A DNA stretch of 64,000 bases from Piscinibacter sp943370595 (GCA_943370595.1 CALRRO020000008.1:124001-188000); one strand, 5' to 3'; shown: positions 17,310 to 26,188, counted from the stretch's first letter. Numbers and translations are program-made. The notes: a model not told the origin generated them from the letters alone.

Positions 17310-18763
17310 ACACCCGTCTTCGCGCCAGCCCGTTGCTGGCCACCCTGCTGCTCGCCGCCTGTGCCCAGACCCCACCCGCACCTTCCACCACCGCCGCCGG
17401 CACGCCGGCGCTGCGCGATGGCCAGCGTGCCGACGACCGCCGACCCGACCAGCCGACCACCGTGCAGGTCTTCGGCCAGCCGGTGGAGCTGGGCGGCAGC
17501 TGGGAGTACAGCGCAGAGAAGCGCGGCAACTTCGACCTCGACCGCAGCAGCGCACGCGACCGCCGTGTGCAGGAGCACGAGATCAAGCTCGAGGCGCGCA
17601 CCGCTCCCTCGCCCGACAGCGAGGTGTTCGCGCAGGCCGTCGGCCTGCTCGACAAGCGCCGCACCGGCGATGCCGCGCCGACCAAGGACAGGTCGTTGGA
17701 GCGTGGCCAGACCTGGGTGCGCTTCGACCGCGTCGGCGGCTCTGCCTTCTCGGTGCAGGCCGGCCGCGTGCCGTTGATCGACCGGCGCGCCTGGTGGTGG
17801 GACGATGACCTCGACGCCGTGCGCATCGTCGGCCAGGGCGAGGGCTGGCGGCTCGACACCGGCCTGGCGCAGGAACTGATGCGCGTGTCGTCGAAGGACC
17901 GCGGCATCGCACCGGGCTCGCGCCAGGTGCGCCGCTGGTTCGGCCAGGCCACCTGGCGGCTGGCACGCCGCCATGCGATCGAGCTGTTCTGGCTGAACCA
18001 GCGTGATGCCTCGCCTCGCCCGGCGCTGGGCAGCGTGGCGATCGACGAGAACGCCACCGACCCAAGCGACCTGAGCGCGCGCTGGATCGGCCTGCGCGCC
18101 AGCGGCGAGTTCAGGCCCGAGACCGGGCCGCGGCTGGCCTACTGGGCCGACGTGGCTCGGGTTCGCGGTCGCGAGTCGCTGACCGACTACAGCGAGCAGG
18201 CCAACGGCAGCTTCCTTGCCGGCAGCACGGGCAGCCGTGAGCTCCGTGGCCACGCCCTCGACGTGGGCGCCGTGCTCGCCTTCCCGGTGACGCTGAGGCC
18301 GTCGATCGGGGCGGCCTTCGCGCGCGGCTCCGGCGGCGAGCGCAGTGCTGTGCTGGACGCCAACTTCCGCCAGACCGGACTGCAGGAGAACAAGGCGCGC
18401 ATCGGCGGCGTCAAGCGGCTGCGCCGCTACGGCGAGCTGGTCGACCCGCAGCTCTCCAACCTCGAGGTGCGCACGCTGGCCGCTGGTGTGCGCCTGCTCG
18501 AGAACAGCTCGCTCGAGCTGATCGGCCACCGCTACCGCCAGCGGGTGGCGTCGAGCGTGCTGGTCGGCTCGCGCCTGTCGGCCGACCCGGCCGGCGACAG
18601 CACCGACATCGGCCGCGAGGTCGACCTCTTCCTCGCCATGCGCGAATGGAAGCACCTGGAACTGACGCTGCGCTGGTCGCGCTTCACGCCGGGCAGCGCC
18701 TTCGCCGACGGCGAGCGCGACCCGGCCCATGGCATCGAGTTCGGTGCCGCCCTGAACTTCTGA
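17306..18763 (+). CDS. AlgE-like outer-membrane beta-barrel with lipobox
   Basis: This 485-residue protein is close in length to the Pseudomonas alginate porin AlgE (about 490). It is rich in alternating aromatic/polar strands and ends in Phe (GIEFGAALNF), as outer-membrane barrels do. The segment FRQTGLQENKARIGGVKRL, followed by RRYGELVDP, matches the alginate-export family. The N-terminus reads SPLLATLLLAACAQ, an apparent lipoprotein signal with LAAC, which AlgE lacks. It should form the outer-membrane pore for the secreted glycan. ATG 17306 overlaps the upstream stop. Similarity to AlgE suggests an anionic, uronate-containing polymer, which fits the adjacent UDP-glucose dehydrogenase. Confidence 0.82.
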   Translation: MNTRLRASPLLATLLLAACAQTPPAPSTTAAGTPALRDGQRADDRRPDQPTTVQVFGQPVELGGSWEYSAEKRGNFDLDRSSARDRRVQEHEIKLEARTAPSPDSEVFAQAVGLLDKRRTGDAAPTKDRSLERGQTWVRFDRVGGSAFSVQAGRVPLIDRRAWWWDDDLDAVRIVGQGEGWRLDTGLAQELMRVSSKDRGIAPGSRQVRRWFGQATWRLARRHAIELFWLNQRDASPRPALGSVAIDENATDPSDLSARWIGLRASGEFRPETGPRLAYWADVARVRGRESLTDYSEQANGSFLAGSTGSRELRGHALDVGAVLAFPVTLRPSIGAAFARGSGGERSAVLDANFRQTGLQENKARIGGVKRLRRYGELVDPQLSNLEVRTLAAGVRLLENSSLELIGHRYRQRVASSVLVGSRLSADPAGDSTDIGREVDLFLAMREWKHLELTLRWSRFTPGSAFADGERDPAHGIEFGAALNF

Positions 18764-18782
18764 CCCGACAAGGAGAACGACG

Positions 18783-20147
18783 ATGAAACTGACCGTGGTG
18801 GGAACAGGCTACGTGGGCCTGGTGACCGGCGCCTGCTTCGCCGAGATGGGCAACGACGTGCTGTGCATCGACGTCGATGCCGACAAGATCGCGCGCCTGG
18901 CGCGCGGAGAGATCCCGATCTACGAGCCGGGGCTGGAGGAGATCGTGCGCCGCAACGTGGCGCAGGGGCGGCTGCACTTCGGCACCGACGTGCACGAGGG
19001 TGTGCGCTTCGGCACCATGCAGTTCATCGCCGTGGGCACACCGCCCGACGAGGACGGCTCGGCCGACATGCGCCACGTGCTGGCCGCGGCGCGCGCCCTC
19101 GGCGAGCACATGACCGACTACAAGTGCGTGATCGACAAGAGCACCGTGCCGGTGGGCACCGCCGACGCGGTGCGCGAGGAGATCGCCCGCACGCTGGCCG
19201 CGCGCGGCGTGACCGTGCCCTACAGCGTGGTCTCCAACCCCGAGTTTCTCAAGGAAGGCGCGGCGGTGGAGGACTTCATGCGCCCCGACCGCATCGTGGT
19301 CGGTGCCGACGACGAGCGCGCGCGCTTCCTGATGCAGGCGCTGTACGCGCCGTTCCAGCGCCAGCGCGACAAGCTGGTGCTGATGGACGTGCGCTCGGCC
19401 GAGCTCACCAAGTACGCCGCCAACGCGATGCTGGCCACGCGCATCAGCTTCATGAACGAGATGGCGCTGCTGGCCGAGAAGCTCGGCGCCGACATCGAGC
19501 AGGTGCGCCGCGGCATCGGCAGCGACCCGCGCATCGGCGCGCAGTTCCTCTACGCCGGCTGCGGCTACGGCGGCTCGTGCTTCCCGAAGGACGTGAAGGC
19601 GCTGCTGCACAGCGCCGCCGGCGTCGGCGAGCCGCTGCAGGTGCTGGCCGCGGTGGAGCGCGCCAACGAACGGCAGAAGCGGGTGCTGGTCGACCGCATC
19701 GTGCAGCGCTTCGGCGAGAACCTGGCCGGCCACACCTTCGCACTGTGGGGCCTGGCCTTCAAGCCCGACACCGACGACCTGCGCGAAGCCCCCAGCCGCG
19801 TGGGCGTGGCCGAGCTGGCCGCGCGCGGCGCACGCATCGTCGCCCACGACCCCGAGGCGATGGATGGCGCACGGCAGATCTTCGCCGGGCTGAACGGCCT
19901 GAGCTTCGCCGACACTCCGATGCAGGCGCTGGAAGGCGCCGACGCGCTGGTCATCGTCACCGAGTGGAAAGCCTACCGCTCGCCCGACTTCGAGCGCATG
20001 CGCGGCCTGCTGCGCCAGCCGGTGGTGGTGGACGGTCGCAACCTGTTCGACCCCTGGCTGATGCGCGATGCCGGGTTCGAGTACCTGCCGATCGGCCGCC
20101 GCGCGGGCGACGCGCCCGAAGCGATGCCGCTGGCACTGGCCGCTTGA
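18783..20147 (+). CDS. ugd: UDP-glucose 6-dehydrogenase
   Basis: This 454-residue protein oxidises UDP-glucose to UDP-glucuronate with two NAD+. It shows the N-terminal Rossmann motif GTGYVGLVTGACFAEMG, the middle-domain segment STVPVGTA, the NPEFLKEG motif and the catalytic Cys near residue 266 in GYGGSCFPKD. The C-terminal domain has WGLAFKPDTDDLREAPS. GDP-mannose dehydrogenase (AlgD) is a related alternative, but the overall pattern fits UDP-glucose dehydrogenase better. It follows the barrel gene by 19 bases, with AAGGAG before the ATG, and is the last gene of the operon. It probably supplies the uronic acid precursor for the glycan. Confidence 0.93.
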   Translation: MKLTVVGTGYVGLVTGACFAEMGNDVLCIDVDADKIARLARGEIPIYEPGLEEIVRRNVAQGRLHFGTDVHEGVRFGTMQFIAVGTPPDEDGSADMRHVLAAARALGEHMTDYKCVIDKSTVPVGTADAVREEIARTLAARGVTVPYSVVSNPEFLKEGAAVEDFMRPDRIVVGADDERARFLMQALYAPFQRQRDKLVLMDVRSAELTKYAANAMLATRISFMNEMALLAEKLGADIEQVRRGIGSDPRIGAQFLYAGCGYGGSCFPKDVKALLHSAAGVGEPLQVLAAVERANERQKRVLVDRIVQRFGENLAGHTFALWGLAFKPDTDDLREAPSRVGVAELAARGARIVAHDPEAMDGARQIFAGLNGLSFADTPMQALEGADALVIVTEWKAYRSPDFERMRGLLRQPVVVDGRNLFDPWLMRDAGFEYLPIGRRAGDAPEAMPLALAA

Positions 20148-20187
20148 GCGAGAGACTCGCCGAGCCGCGGCACGGCGTGGCGTGTGC

Positions 20188-21237
20188 TCAGATCATCGCT
20201 GCCGGGTCCGGCAGTTCCTCGCTGAAGCGGGTGACCTTGCGCGGCCTCAGGTGCACGGCCGAGCCCGGCTTGAGCCCCAGGCGATCGCGCAGGGCGAGGT
20301 ATTCGGCGCGCGGCAGCTCGACGTCGACATAACCCGCCTCGTCGGCGCGCTTGAACTCCAGCCGCGTGTTCGGCCCGACCGTCAGCGCCTGCGCCAGCGT
20401 CACGGCGACGGCGCCCTCTTCCGCCTGCTCGACGATCTGCAGCTCGTGCGGTCGCACGTAGCTGACCTCGCCGTTCTTCGCGCCCGGCCCATGGCCGAAG
20501 CGACCATGGAACAGGTTCACGTCGCCGAGGAACTGCAGCACGAAGGGCGAGGCCGGGTGGTCGTAGACCTCGTCGGGCGTGCCCTGCTGCTCGATGCGGC
20601 CCTCGTTCATCACCACGATGCGGTCGGCGACTTCCATCGCCTCTTCCTGGTCGTGGGTGACGAACACGCTGGTCACGTGCATCTCGTCGTGCAGCCGGCG
20701 CAGCCAGCGGCGCAGTTCCTTGCGCACCTTGGCATCCAGCGCGCCGAACGGCTCGTCGAGCAGCAGCACCTTGGGCTCCACCGCGAGAGCGCGCGCGAGC
20801 GCGATGCGCTGGCGCTGTCCGCCGGAGAGCTGGTGCGGGTAGCGGTCGGCGATCCAGTCGAGCTGCACCAGCTTGAGCAGCTCGTTGACCTTGGCGGTGA
20901 TCTCGCGCTCGCTCGGTCGCGTCGCCTTCGGCCGCACGCGCAGCCCGAAGGCCACGTTCTCGAAGATCGACATGTGGGCGAAGAGGGCGTAGTGCTGGAA
21001 CACGAAGCCGACCTGGCGTTCGCGCACGTCGGTGTTCGTCGCGTCGGCGCCGTGGAAGAGCACGGTGCCGGTGTCCGGCACCTCCAGCCCCGCGATGATG
21101 CGCAGCAGCGTGGTCTTGCCCGAGCCCGAAGGCCCGAGCAGCGCGACCAGCTCGCCGGCCGGGATGTCGAGGTTCAGGTTGTCGCAGACGACCGTCTGGC
21201 CGAAGCGCTTGTTCAGGTTGCGGACTTCAATCGACAT
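20188..21237 (-). CDS. cysA: Sulfate/thiosulfate ABC importer ATPase CysA
   Basis: This 349-residue protein has Walker A GPSGSGKTT, signature LSGGQRQRIALARALA, Walker B VLLLDEPFGALD and switch His in VFVTHDQEEAMEVADR. The C-terminal TOBE-like part (about residues 235-349) is typical of CysA. It powers the CysTW permease. Its start codon lies three bases after the cysW stop, so it is the last gene of the sbp-sbp-cysT-cysW-cysA operon. It converges on ugd with about 40 bases between the stops. Confidence 0.96.
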   Translation of the reverse strand: MSIEVRNLNKRFGQTVVCDNLNLDIPAGELVALLGPSGSGKTTLLRIIAGLEVPDTGTVLFHGADATNTDVRERQVGFVFQHYALFAHMSIFENVAFGLRVRPKATRPSEREITAKVNELLKLVQLDWIADRYPHQLSGGQRQRIALARALAVEPKVLLLDEPFGALDAKVRKELRRWLRRLHDEMHVTSVFVTHDQEEAMEVADRIVVMNEGRIEQQGTPDEVYDHPASPFVLQFLGDVNLFHGRFGHGPGAKNGEVSYVRPHELQIVEQAEEGAVAVTLAQALTVGPNTRLEFKRADEAGYVDVELPRAEYLALRDRLGLKPGSAVHLRPRKVTRFSEELPDPAAMI

Positions 21238-21240
21238 GGT

Positions 21241-22143
21241 TCATTCACTCCGTTCGCCAGCCACGCGCTTCTGCGCCTTCACCCGCTGCTCGACCGCGTA
21301 CTTCAGCACCAGCGTCACCAGCGCCAGCAGAGCCAGCAGCGAGGCCACCGCGAAGGCGGCGGCGAACTGGTACTCGTTGTAGAGGATCTCGATGTGCAGC
21401 GGCATGGTGTTGGTCTGGCCGCGTATGTGACCTGAGACCACGCTGACCGCGCCGAACTCGCCCATCGCCCGTGCATTGCACAGGATCACGCCGTACAGCA
21501 GCGCCCATTTCACGTTCGGCAGCGTGATGCGCCAGAACATCTGCCAGCCGCTCGCGCCCAGCACCCGTGCGGCCTCTTCCTGCTCGGTGCCCTGCGCCTG
21601 CATCAGCGGGATCAGCTCGCGGGCGACGAACGGGAAGGTCACGAACACCGTGGCCAGTACGATGCCCGGCACCGCGAAGATGACTTTCAGGTCGTGGTCG
21701 CGCAGCCACTCGCCGAACCAGCCCTGCAGCCCGAACACCAGCACGTAGATCAGGCCGGCGATCACCGGGCTGACCGAGAACGGCAGGTCGATCAGCGTCA
21801 GCAGCACGTTCTTGCCGCGGAACTCGAACTTGGCGATGCACCAGGCGGCGGCGATGCCGAACACCAGGTTCAGCGGCACGCTGATGGCCGCGGCGATCAG
21901 CGTCAGCTTGATCGCCGACAGCGCATCGGGCTCGACCACGGCGGCGAGGTAGACGTCCCAGCCCTTCTTCAGCGCCTCGACGAAGACGATGGCCAGCGGC
22001 ACGAACAGGAAGAAGGTCAGGAAGGCCAGTGCGATGCCGACCAGCGTCCACTTCACCCAGGCGGGTTCGGTGGTGGCGCTCCGGATGCTGCGTGGCGCGA
22101 CGCCGGCCACTTCCGGCAGCGGCAAGGTGGTGGTCGTGCTCAT
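21241..22143 (-). CDS. cysW: Sulfate/thiosulfate ABC importer permease CysW
   Basis: This 300-residue integral membrane protein has about six helices and the permease EAA loop EEAARVLGASGWQMFWRITL, which docks on CysA. GHIRGQTNTMPLHIEILYNE near the C-terminus is characteristic of CysW. The start at 22143 overlaps the cysT stop (ATGA). It forms the sulfate channel with CysT. Confidence 0.96.
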   Translation of the reverse strand: MSTTTTLPLPEVAGVAPRSIRSATTEPAWVKWTLVGIALAFLTFFLFVPLAIVFVEALKKGWDVYLAAVVEPDALSAIKLTLIAAAISVPLNLVFGIAAAWCIAKFEFRGKNVLLTLIDLPFSVSPVIAGLIYVLVFGLQGWFGEWLRDHDLKVIFAVPGIVLATVFVTFPFVARELIPLMQAQGTEQEEAARVLGASGWQMFWRITLPNVKWALLYGVILCNARAMGEFGAVSVVSGHIRGQTNTMPLHIEILYNEYQFAAAFAVASLLALLALVTLVLKYAVEQRVKAQKRVAGERSE

Positions 22144-22973
22144 CGGCCTTGCCTCTTGCGCGTCCAGGCCTGCAGGCCGTTGATGGCCAGCAGCAAGGCG
22201 AAGGCGGCTACGAGCATCACGCAGGCGATCGCCGTGGCACCCTGGTAGTCGTACTGCTCGAGCTTGGTGATGATCAAGAGCGGCGTGATCTCGCTGACCA
22301 TCGGCATGTTGCCGGCAATGAAGATCACCGAGCCGTACTCGCCCAGCGCGCGCGCGAAGGCGAGCGCGAAGCCGGTCAGCAGTGCCGGCGTGAGGATGGG
22401 GAAGATCACCTTCGTGAAGGTCTGCCAGCGGTCGGCGCCCAGCGTGGCGGCGGCCTCCTCGATCTCCTTGTGCAGGTCTTCGAGCACCGGCTGCACCGTG
22501 CGCACCACGAAGGGCAGGCCGATGAAGGTCAGTGCCACGAACACGCCCAGCGGCGTGAAGCTGACCTTGAAGGGCAGGTACTGGCCGATCCAGCCGTTGC
22601 CGGCGTACAGCGCCGTCAGCGCGATGCCGGCCACCGCGGTGGGCAGCGCGAAGGGCAGGTCGACCAGCGCGTCGACGATGCGCTTGGCCGGGAACTCGTA
22701 GCGCACCAGCGCCCAGGCGACGATCAGCCCGAAGAAGGCGTTGACGATCGCCGCCGCCAGCGAGGCGCCGAAGGTCAGCCGGTACGAGGCCAGCACGCGC
22801 GGCGAGCTGACGGCGTCCCAGAACGCCGGCCAGGTCATCGTGGCCGTCTTGAGGAAGGCGGCCGACAGCGGGATCAGCACGATGAAGCTGATGTACAGCA
22901 GCGTGAAGCCCAGCGCCAGGTCGAAGCCGGGCAGCACGCTGTGCCGCTTGAGAAGCGTTCGGGAGAGGAACAC
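22140..22973 (-). CDS. cysT: Sulfate/thiosulfate ABC importer permease CysT
   Basis: This 277-residue integral membrane protein has six predicted helices and the EAA loop EEAAATLGADRWQTFTKVIF. VLPGFDLALGFTLLYIS at the N-terminus and YGSVIFIAGNMP match CysT/CysU. It pairs with CysW. The gene begins nine bases after the binding-protein stop and overlaps cysW at ATGA. Confidence 0.96.
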   Translation of the reverse strand: MFLSRTLLKRHSVLPGFDLALGFTLLYISFIVLIPLSAAFLKTATMTWPAFWDAVSSPRVLASYRLTFGASLAAAIVNAFFGLIVAWALVRYEFPAKRIVDALVDLPFALPTAVAGIALTALYAGNGWIGQYLPFKVSFTPLGVFVALTFIGLPFVVRTVQPVLEDLHKEIEEAAATLGADRWQTFTKVIFPILTPALLTGFALAFARALGEYGSVIFIAGNMPMVSEITPLLIITKLEQYDYQGATAIACVMLVAAFALLLAINGLQAWTRKRQGR

Positions 22974-22982
22974 CGCCGCCCC

Positions 22983-23996
22983 TTACTTCTTCTTCGCGCG
23001 GGCGATGATCTGGTCGTACAGGCCGCCGTCGTCGAAGTGGTCCTTCTGGGCCTTCTTCCAGCCGCCGAACACCTCGTCGACGGTGAAGGCGTTGAGCTTG
23101 GGGAAGTCCTTCGCATACTTCGCCAGCACCTTGGCGTTGCGCGGGCGCAGGTGGTGCTTCGCAGCGATCTCCTGGCCTTCGTCGGACCACAGGTACTTCA
23201 GGTAGGCCTCGGCCTCCTTGCGCGTGCCGCGCCGGTCGACCACCTTGTCGACCACGCTGACCGGGTTCTCGGCCAGCACCGTCCAGGTCGGGTAGATCGC
23301 TTCGTAGTCGCCACCGAACTCGCGCTTGATCAGCGGCACCTCGCTCTCGAAGGTGACGAGCGCGTCGCCCATCTGGCGCTGCGCGAAGGTGGTGGTGGCA
23401 CCACGGCCGCCGCCGTCGAGCACCGGCACGTTGGCGAAGATGCGCTCGACCAGCGCCTGCGCGGCGGCCGGCGCCACGCCGTTCTTCAGCGCCGCGCCCC
23501 AGGCCGCGAGGTAGGTGTAGCGGCCGTTGCCCGAGGTCTTGGGGTTGGGGATGATCACCGACATGCCGGGCTTGCCGAGGTCGCTCCAGTCGCGGATCTG
23601 CTTCGGGTTGCCCTTGCGCACCAGGATCACCGACACCGAGGTGGTCGGCGCGGCGTTGTCGGGCAGGCGCTTCGCCCAATCCGCGGGGATGAGTTGCCCG
23701 CGCTCGGCCAGCAGGTCGATGTCGTTGGCCTGGTTCATCGTGATGACGTCGGCCTCCAGGCCTTCGACCACGCTGCGCGCCTGGCGGCTGCTGCCGCCGT
23801 GCGACTGGTTCAGCGTCAACGCCGCGCCGGCGGTCTTCTTCCAGTGCGCGGCAAAGGCGGCGTTGTAGTCCTTGTAGAACTCGCGCGAGACGTCGTAGCT
23901 GACGTTCAGCAGCGTCTTGGCGGTCTGGCCGAACGCGATCGGCGGTGTGAGCAGGGCCAGCGCGATCAGCGCGGCGCGACGGGGCAGCAAGGGCAT
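22983..23996 (-). CDS. Sulfate-binding protein (paralogue adjacent to cysT)
   Basis: From ATG 23996 this gives 337 residues with a signal peptide ending near PPIAFGQ. An upstream ATG at 24056 would add 20 residues without signal character, so 23996 is preferred. Family motifs include LLNVSYDVSREFYKDYNAAF, LNQSHGGSSRQARSV, VRKGNPKQIRDWSDL, IIPNPKTSGNGRYTYLAAWG and the C-terminal FTVDEVFGGWKKAQKDHF. The protein binds sulfate or thiosulfate in the periplasm and delivers it to CysTW. A diverged copy is encoded immediately upstream, so the two may differ in ligand preference or in timing of use. Confidence 0.93.
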   Translation of the reverse strand: MPLLPRRAALIALALLTPPIAFGQTAKTLLNVSYDVSREFYKDYNAAFAAHWKKTAGAALTLNQSHGGSSRQARSVVEGLEADVITMNQANDIDLLAERGQLIPADWAKRLPDNAAPTTSVSVILVRKGNPKQIRDWSDLGKPGMSVIIPNPKTSGNGRYTYLAAWGAALKNGVAPAAAQALVERIFANVPVLDGGGRGATTTFAQRQMGDALVTFESEVPLIKREFGGDYEAIYPTWTVLAENPVSVVDKVVDRRGTRKEAEAYLKYLWSDEGQEIAAKHHLRPRNAKVLAKYAKDFPKLNAFTVDEVFGGWKKAQKDHFDDGGLYDQIIARAKKK

Positions 23997-24120
23997 GGGG
24001 TGGGCAGGAAGCAGCAACGAGGCCGCGATGCTAGGCAGCCCCGCTGCATCGGCCAACGACGGGATTCAGCGATGCTTATGCGCAAAACGATGAAGCCGAT
24101 GGAGCCGATGGCCGGCTCGC

Positions 24121-25134
24121 CTATTTGCGTGCGTACACCTGGTCGAAGGTGCCGCCGTCGGCGAAGTGGGCCTTCTGCGCCTTCGCCCAGCCGCCGAACA
24201 CCTCGTCGATGGTGAACAGGTTCACCTTCGGGAACTGCCTGGCGTACTTGGCCGCTGCGGTCGGGTCGATGGGCCGGTAGTAGTTCTGGCCGGCGATGTC
24301 CTGGCCCTCGGGCGAGTACAGGTACTCCAGGTAGGCCTGCGCCACCGCGCGGGTGCCGCGCTTGTCGACCACCTTGTCGACCACCGTCACCGGCGGCTCG
24401 GCCAGGATCGACAGGCTGGGCGCGACGATGTCGAACTTGTCCGGCCCGAGTTCCTTCAGCGCCAGCAGCGCTTCGTTCTCCCAGGCCAGCAGCACGTCGC
24501 CGATGCCGCGCTCGACGAAGGTCGTCGTCGAGCCGCGCGCGCCGGCGTCGAGCACCGGCACGTTGGCCAGGATCTGGCCGACGAACTGCTGCGCCTTCTT
24601 CTCGTCGCCGCCGAACTTCTTCAGCGCGTAGCCCCAGGCGGCCAGGTAGTTCCAGCGTGCGCCGCCGGAGGTCTTGGGGTTGGGCGTGATCACGCCGATG
24701 CCGGGCTTGACCAGGTCGTCCCAGTCCTTGATGCCCTTGGGGTTGCCCTTGCGCACCAGGAACACGATGGTCGAGGTGTAGGGCGCGCTGTTGTGCTTCA
24801 GGCGCTTCTGCCAGTCGGCCGGGATCAGCTGGCCCTTGGCGGCCAGTTCGCCGACGTCGTAGGCCAGCGCCAGCGTGACCACGTCGGCCTCCAGGCCGTC
24901 GATCACCGAGCGGGCCTGCTTGCCCGAGCCGCCATGGCTCTGCTTGACCGAGACGGTGTCGCCGGTCTTCGCCTTCCAGTGCGCCGCGAAGGCCTTGTTG
25001 AAGTCGACGTAGAGCTCGCGCGTCGGGTCGTAGGACACGTTGAGCAGGGTGATGTCCTTGGCGGACGCGGCCAGCGCCGTGGCGCCGAGCGCCAGGGCGA
25101 GTGCGACAGTGCGAGCGGTGAAGCGCAGCGACAT
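24121..25134 (-). CDS. sbp: Sulfate-binding protein (first gene of the sulfate operon)
   Basis: This 337-residue protein has a signal peptide ending near ALAASAKD. Motifs match the sulfate-binding family: LLNVSYDPTRELYVDFNKAF, VKQSHGGSGKQARSVIDG, TPNPKTSGGARWNYLAAWG and FTIDEVFGGWAKAQKAHF. It is clearly paralogous to the next gene. It is the promoter-proximal gene of the sulfate uptake operon. A 5-bp inverted repeat and a perfect 14-bp palindrome lie in its upstream region and may take part in sulfur-dependent control. No CysB-like gene is present in the window. Confidence 0.94.
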   Translation of the reverse strand: MSLRFTARTVALALALGATALAASAKDITLLNVSYDPTRELYVDFNKAFAAHWKAKTGDTVSVKQSHGGSGKQARSVIDGLEADVVTLALAYDVGELAAKGQLIPADWQKRLKHNSAPYTSTIVFLVRKGNPKGIKDWDDLVKPGIGVITPNPKTSGGARWNYLAAWGYALKKFGGDEKKAQQFVGQILANVPVLDAGARGSTTTFVERGIGDVLLAWENEALLALKELGPDKFDIVAPSLSILAEPPVTVVDKVVDKRGTRAVAQAYLEYLYSPEGQDIAGQNYYRPIDPTAAAKYARQFPKVNLFTIDEVFGGWAKAQKAHFADGGTFDQVYARK

Positions 25135-25150
25135 GAGTGACTTCCAGCGT

Positions 25151-25165
25151 TCTGTTCGTGACAGA
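25151..25165. promoter_or_regulatory. Inverted repeat upstream of sbp
   Basis: TCTGT-TCGTG-ACAGA is a perfect 5-bp inverted repeat 17 bases upstream of the sbp start codon. It is in the leader or promoter region. It is short and could be chance. Confidence 0.3.
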
Positions 25166-25200
25166 CGAATGCTAGGAAGGCGTGCTCCTGCGCAGAAGGA

Positions 25201-25214
25201 ATCCTTGCAAGGAT
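25201..25214. promoter_or_regulatory. Perfect 14-bp palindrome upstream of sbp
   Basis: ATCCTTGCAAGGAT reads the same on both strands. It lies about 67-80 bases upstream of the sbp start, where an activator or repressor dimer could bind. The other flank is the end of the unknown gene at 25259, so the only promoter it can serve is that of the sulfate operon. The bound protein is unknown. Confidence 0.45.
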
Positions 25215-25258
25215 GGATATGCGGTCAGCGGATATCACGCGCCGCGGTGCGAACCGGC

Positions 25259-26002
25259 CTAGTCGGACAGGTAGGTCTGCGGGTTCCAGGTGCGGTCCGT
25301 CGCGTTGTAGGTGCCGTACCGGGCCACGCGCTGCAGCGCCCGGAACTCACCACCCTTGCCACCGAAGATCGACGCGTTGGCCGTCGACTGCACCACCAGG
25401 TTGAAGCCGTCCTCGTCGCGGAACACGGGCGCTTCCGGAATGCAGATCTCGCTCATGCCGACCATCGGCCGCAGGATGCCGGCCCGGCGCAGCGCAGCGG
25501 GCGTGGCGCAGCGCAGCGACAGCCCCATCGCGTTGGCCCGCACGGGATGGCTGCCGACCGGATCCAGCGACCACGGCGCGCTGAAGGCGTTGCGCTCGAC
25601 CTCGCGCACGCCGTCGCTGGTGCGGAAGACCCTCGTCGTAGCCCCGCCGCGCTGGATCACGGTCTGCTCCGACCAGGTGTAGGCCCAGCGGCAGTCGAGG
25701 TCGCCGCCCTCCACCGGAGCGATGCTGAAGCTTCGCCGGCGCAGCACGAAGTCGCGCCCGTTGCCGACGGTCCAGAGACGTTCGTGAACGTAGGGCAAGG
25801 GCGTTGCTGGGGGCGACTGCGGCGGAAGGTTCTTCAGCTTGCGCGACGCGTTGCAGAGCTCCTGGGCCGTCAGCGCGATCTTCAGGAACTCTGCGGCCGG
25901 CTCCATCGTCGTGACCGACTCCAGCTCGTGGAAGGTCTGCGCGCCGACGGACATCGGCATCGACAGGGCAACGATGAGGATGTGGAGGCGAAGGACAGAC
26001 AT
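25259..26002 (-). CDS. Exported protein of unknown function
   Basis: From ATG 26002 this gives 247 residues. That start has a strong ribosome binding site (AAAGGAG) and begins with a signal peptide (MSVLRLHILIVALSMP, cleavage near VGAQ). A longer frame starts at 26029 but lacks this support. The mature protein has no recognised domain. It contains scattered Cys residues (NASR region, LDCRW, RCATP, EICIP) that could form disulfides, and segments such as GVREVERNAFSAPWSLDP. It lies between the sulfate operon and the tRNA-Lys genes, on the same strand as both. I cannot assign a function. Confidence 0.7.
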   Translation of the reverse strand: MSVLRLHILIVALSMPMSVGAQTFHELESVTTMEPAAEFLKIALTAQELCNASRKLKNLPPQSPPATPLPYVHERLWTVGNGRDFVLRRRSFSIAPVEGGDLDCRWAYTWSEQTVIQRGGATTRVFRTSDGVREVERNAFSAPWSLDPVGSHPVRANAMGLSLRCATPAALRRAGILRPMVGMSEICIPEAPVFRDEDGFNLVVQSTANASIFGGKGGEFRALQRVARYGTYNATDRTWNPQTYLSD

Positions 26003-26149
26003 CGACCAACTCCTTTCAGGTGCTCGCATCGCCCGCTCGGGAGCGGTCAGATCCTAGCCTGCCTGGGAGAGATCCACGACGACGACGAAGTGATTGCCGG
26101 CCAGCACTGCTGAGCCAGGGAGAGCGGCACGCCGCCAGGGCCACAAAGA

Positions 26150-26182
26150 CCAACGGCCTAGGCGATTCGCCTAGGCCGTTGG
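26150..26182 (-). terminator. Intrinsic terminator after tRNA-Lys genes
   Basis: A perfect 16-bp stem around a single central base reads CCAACGGCCTAGGCGA and its complement. In the direction of minus-strand transcription the hairpin is followed by TCTTTGT. It lies seven bases beyond the CCA end of the tRNA-Lys(CTT) gene, so it most likely ends the tRNA transcript. Confidence 0.8.
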
Positions 26183-26188
26183 TTGTGT

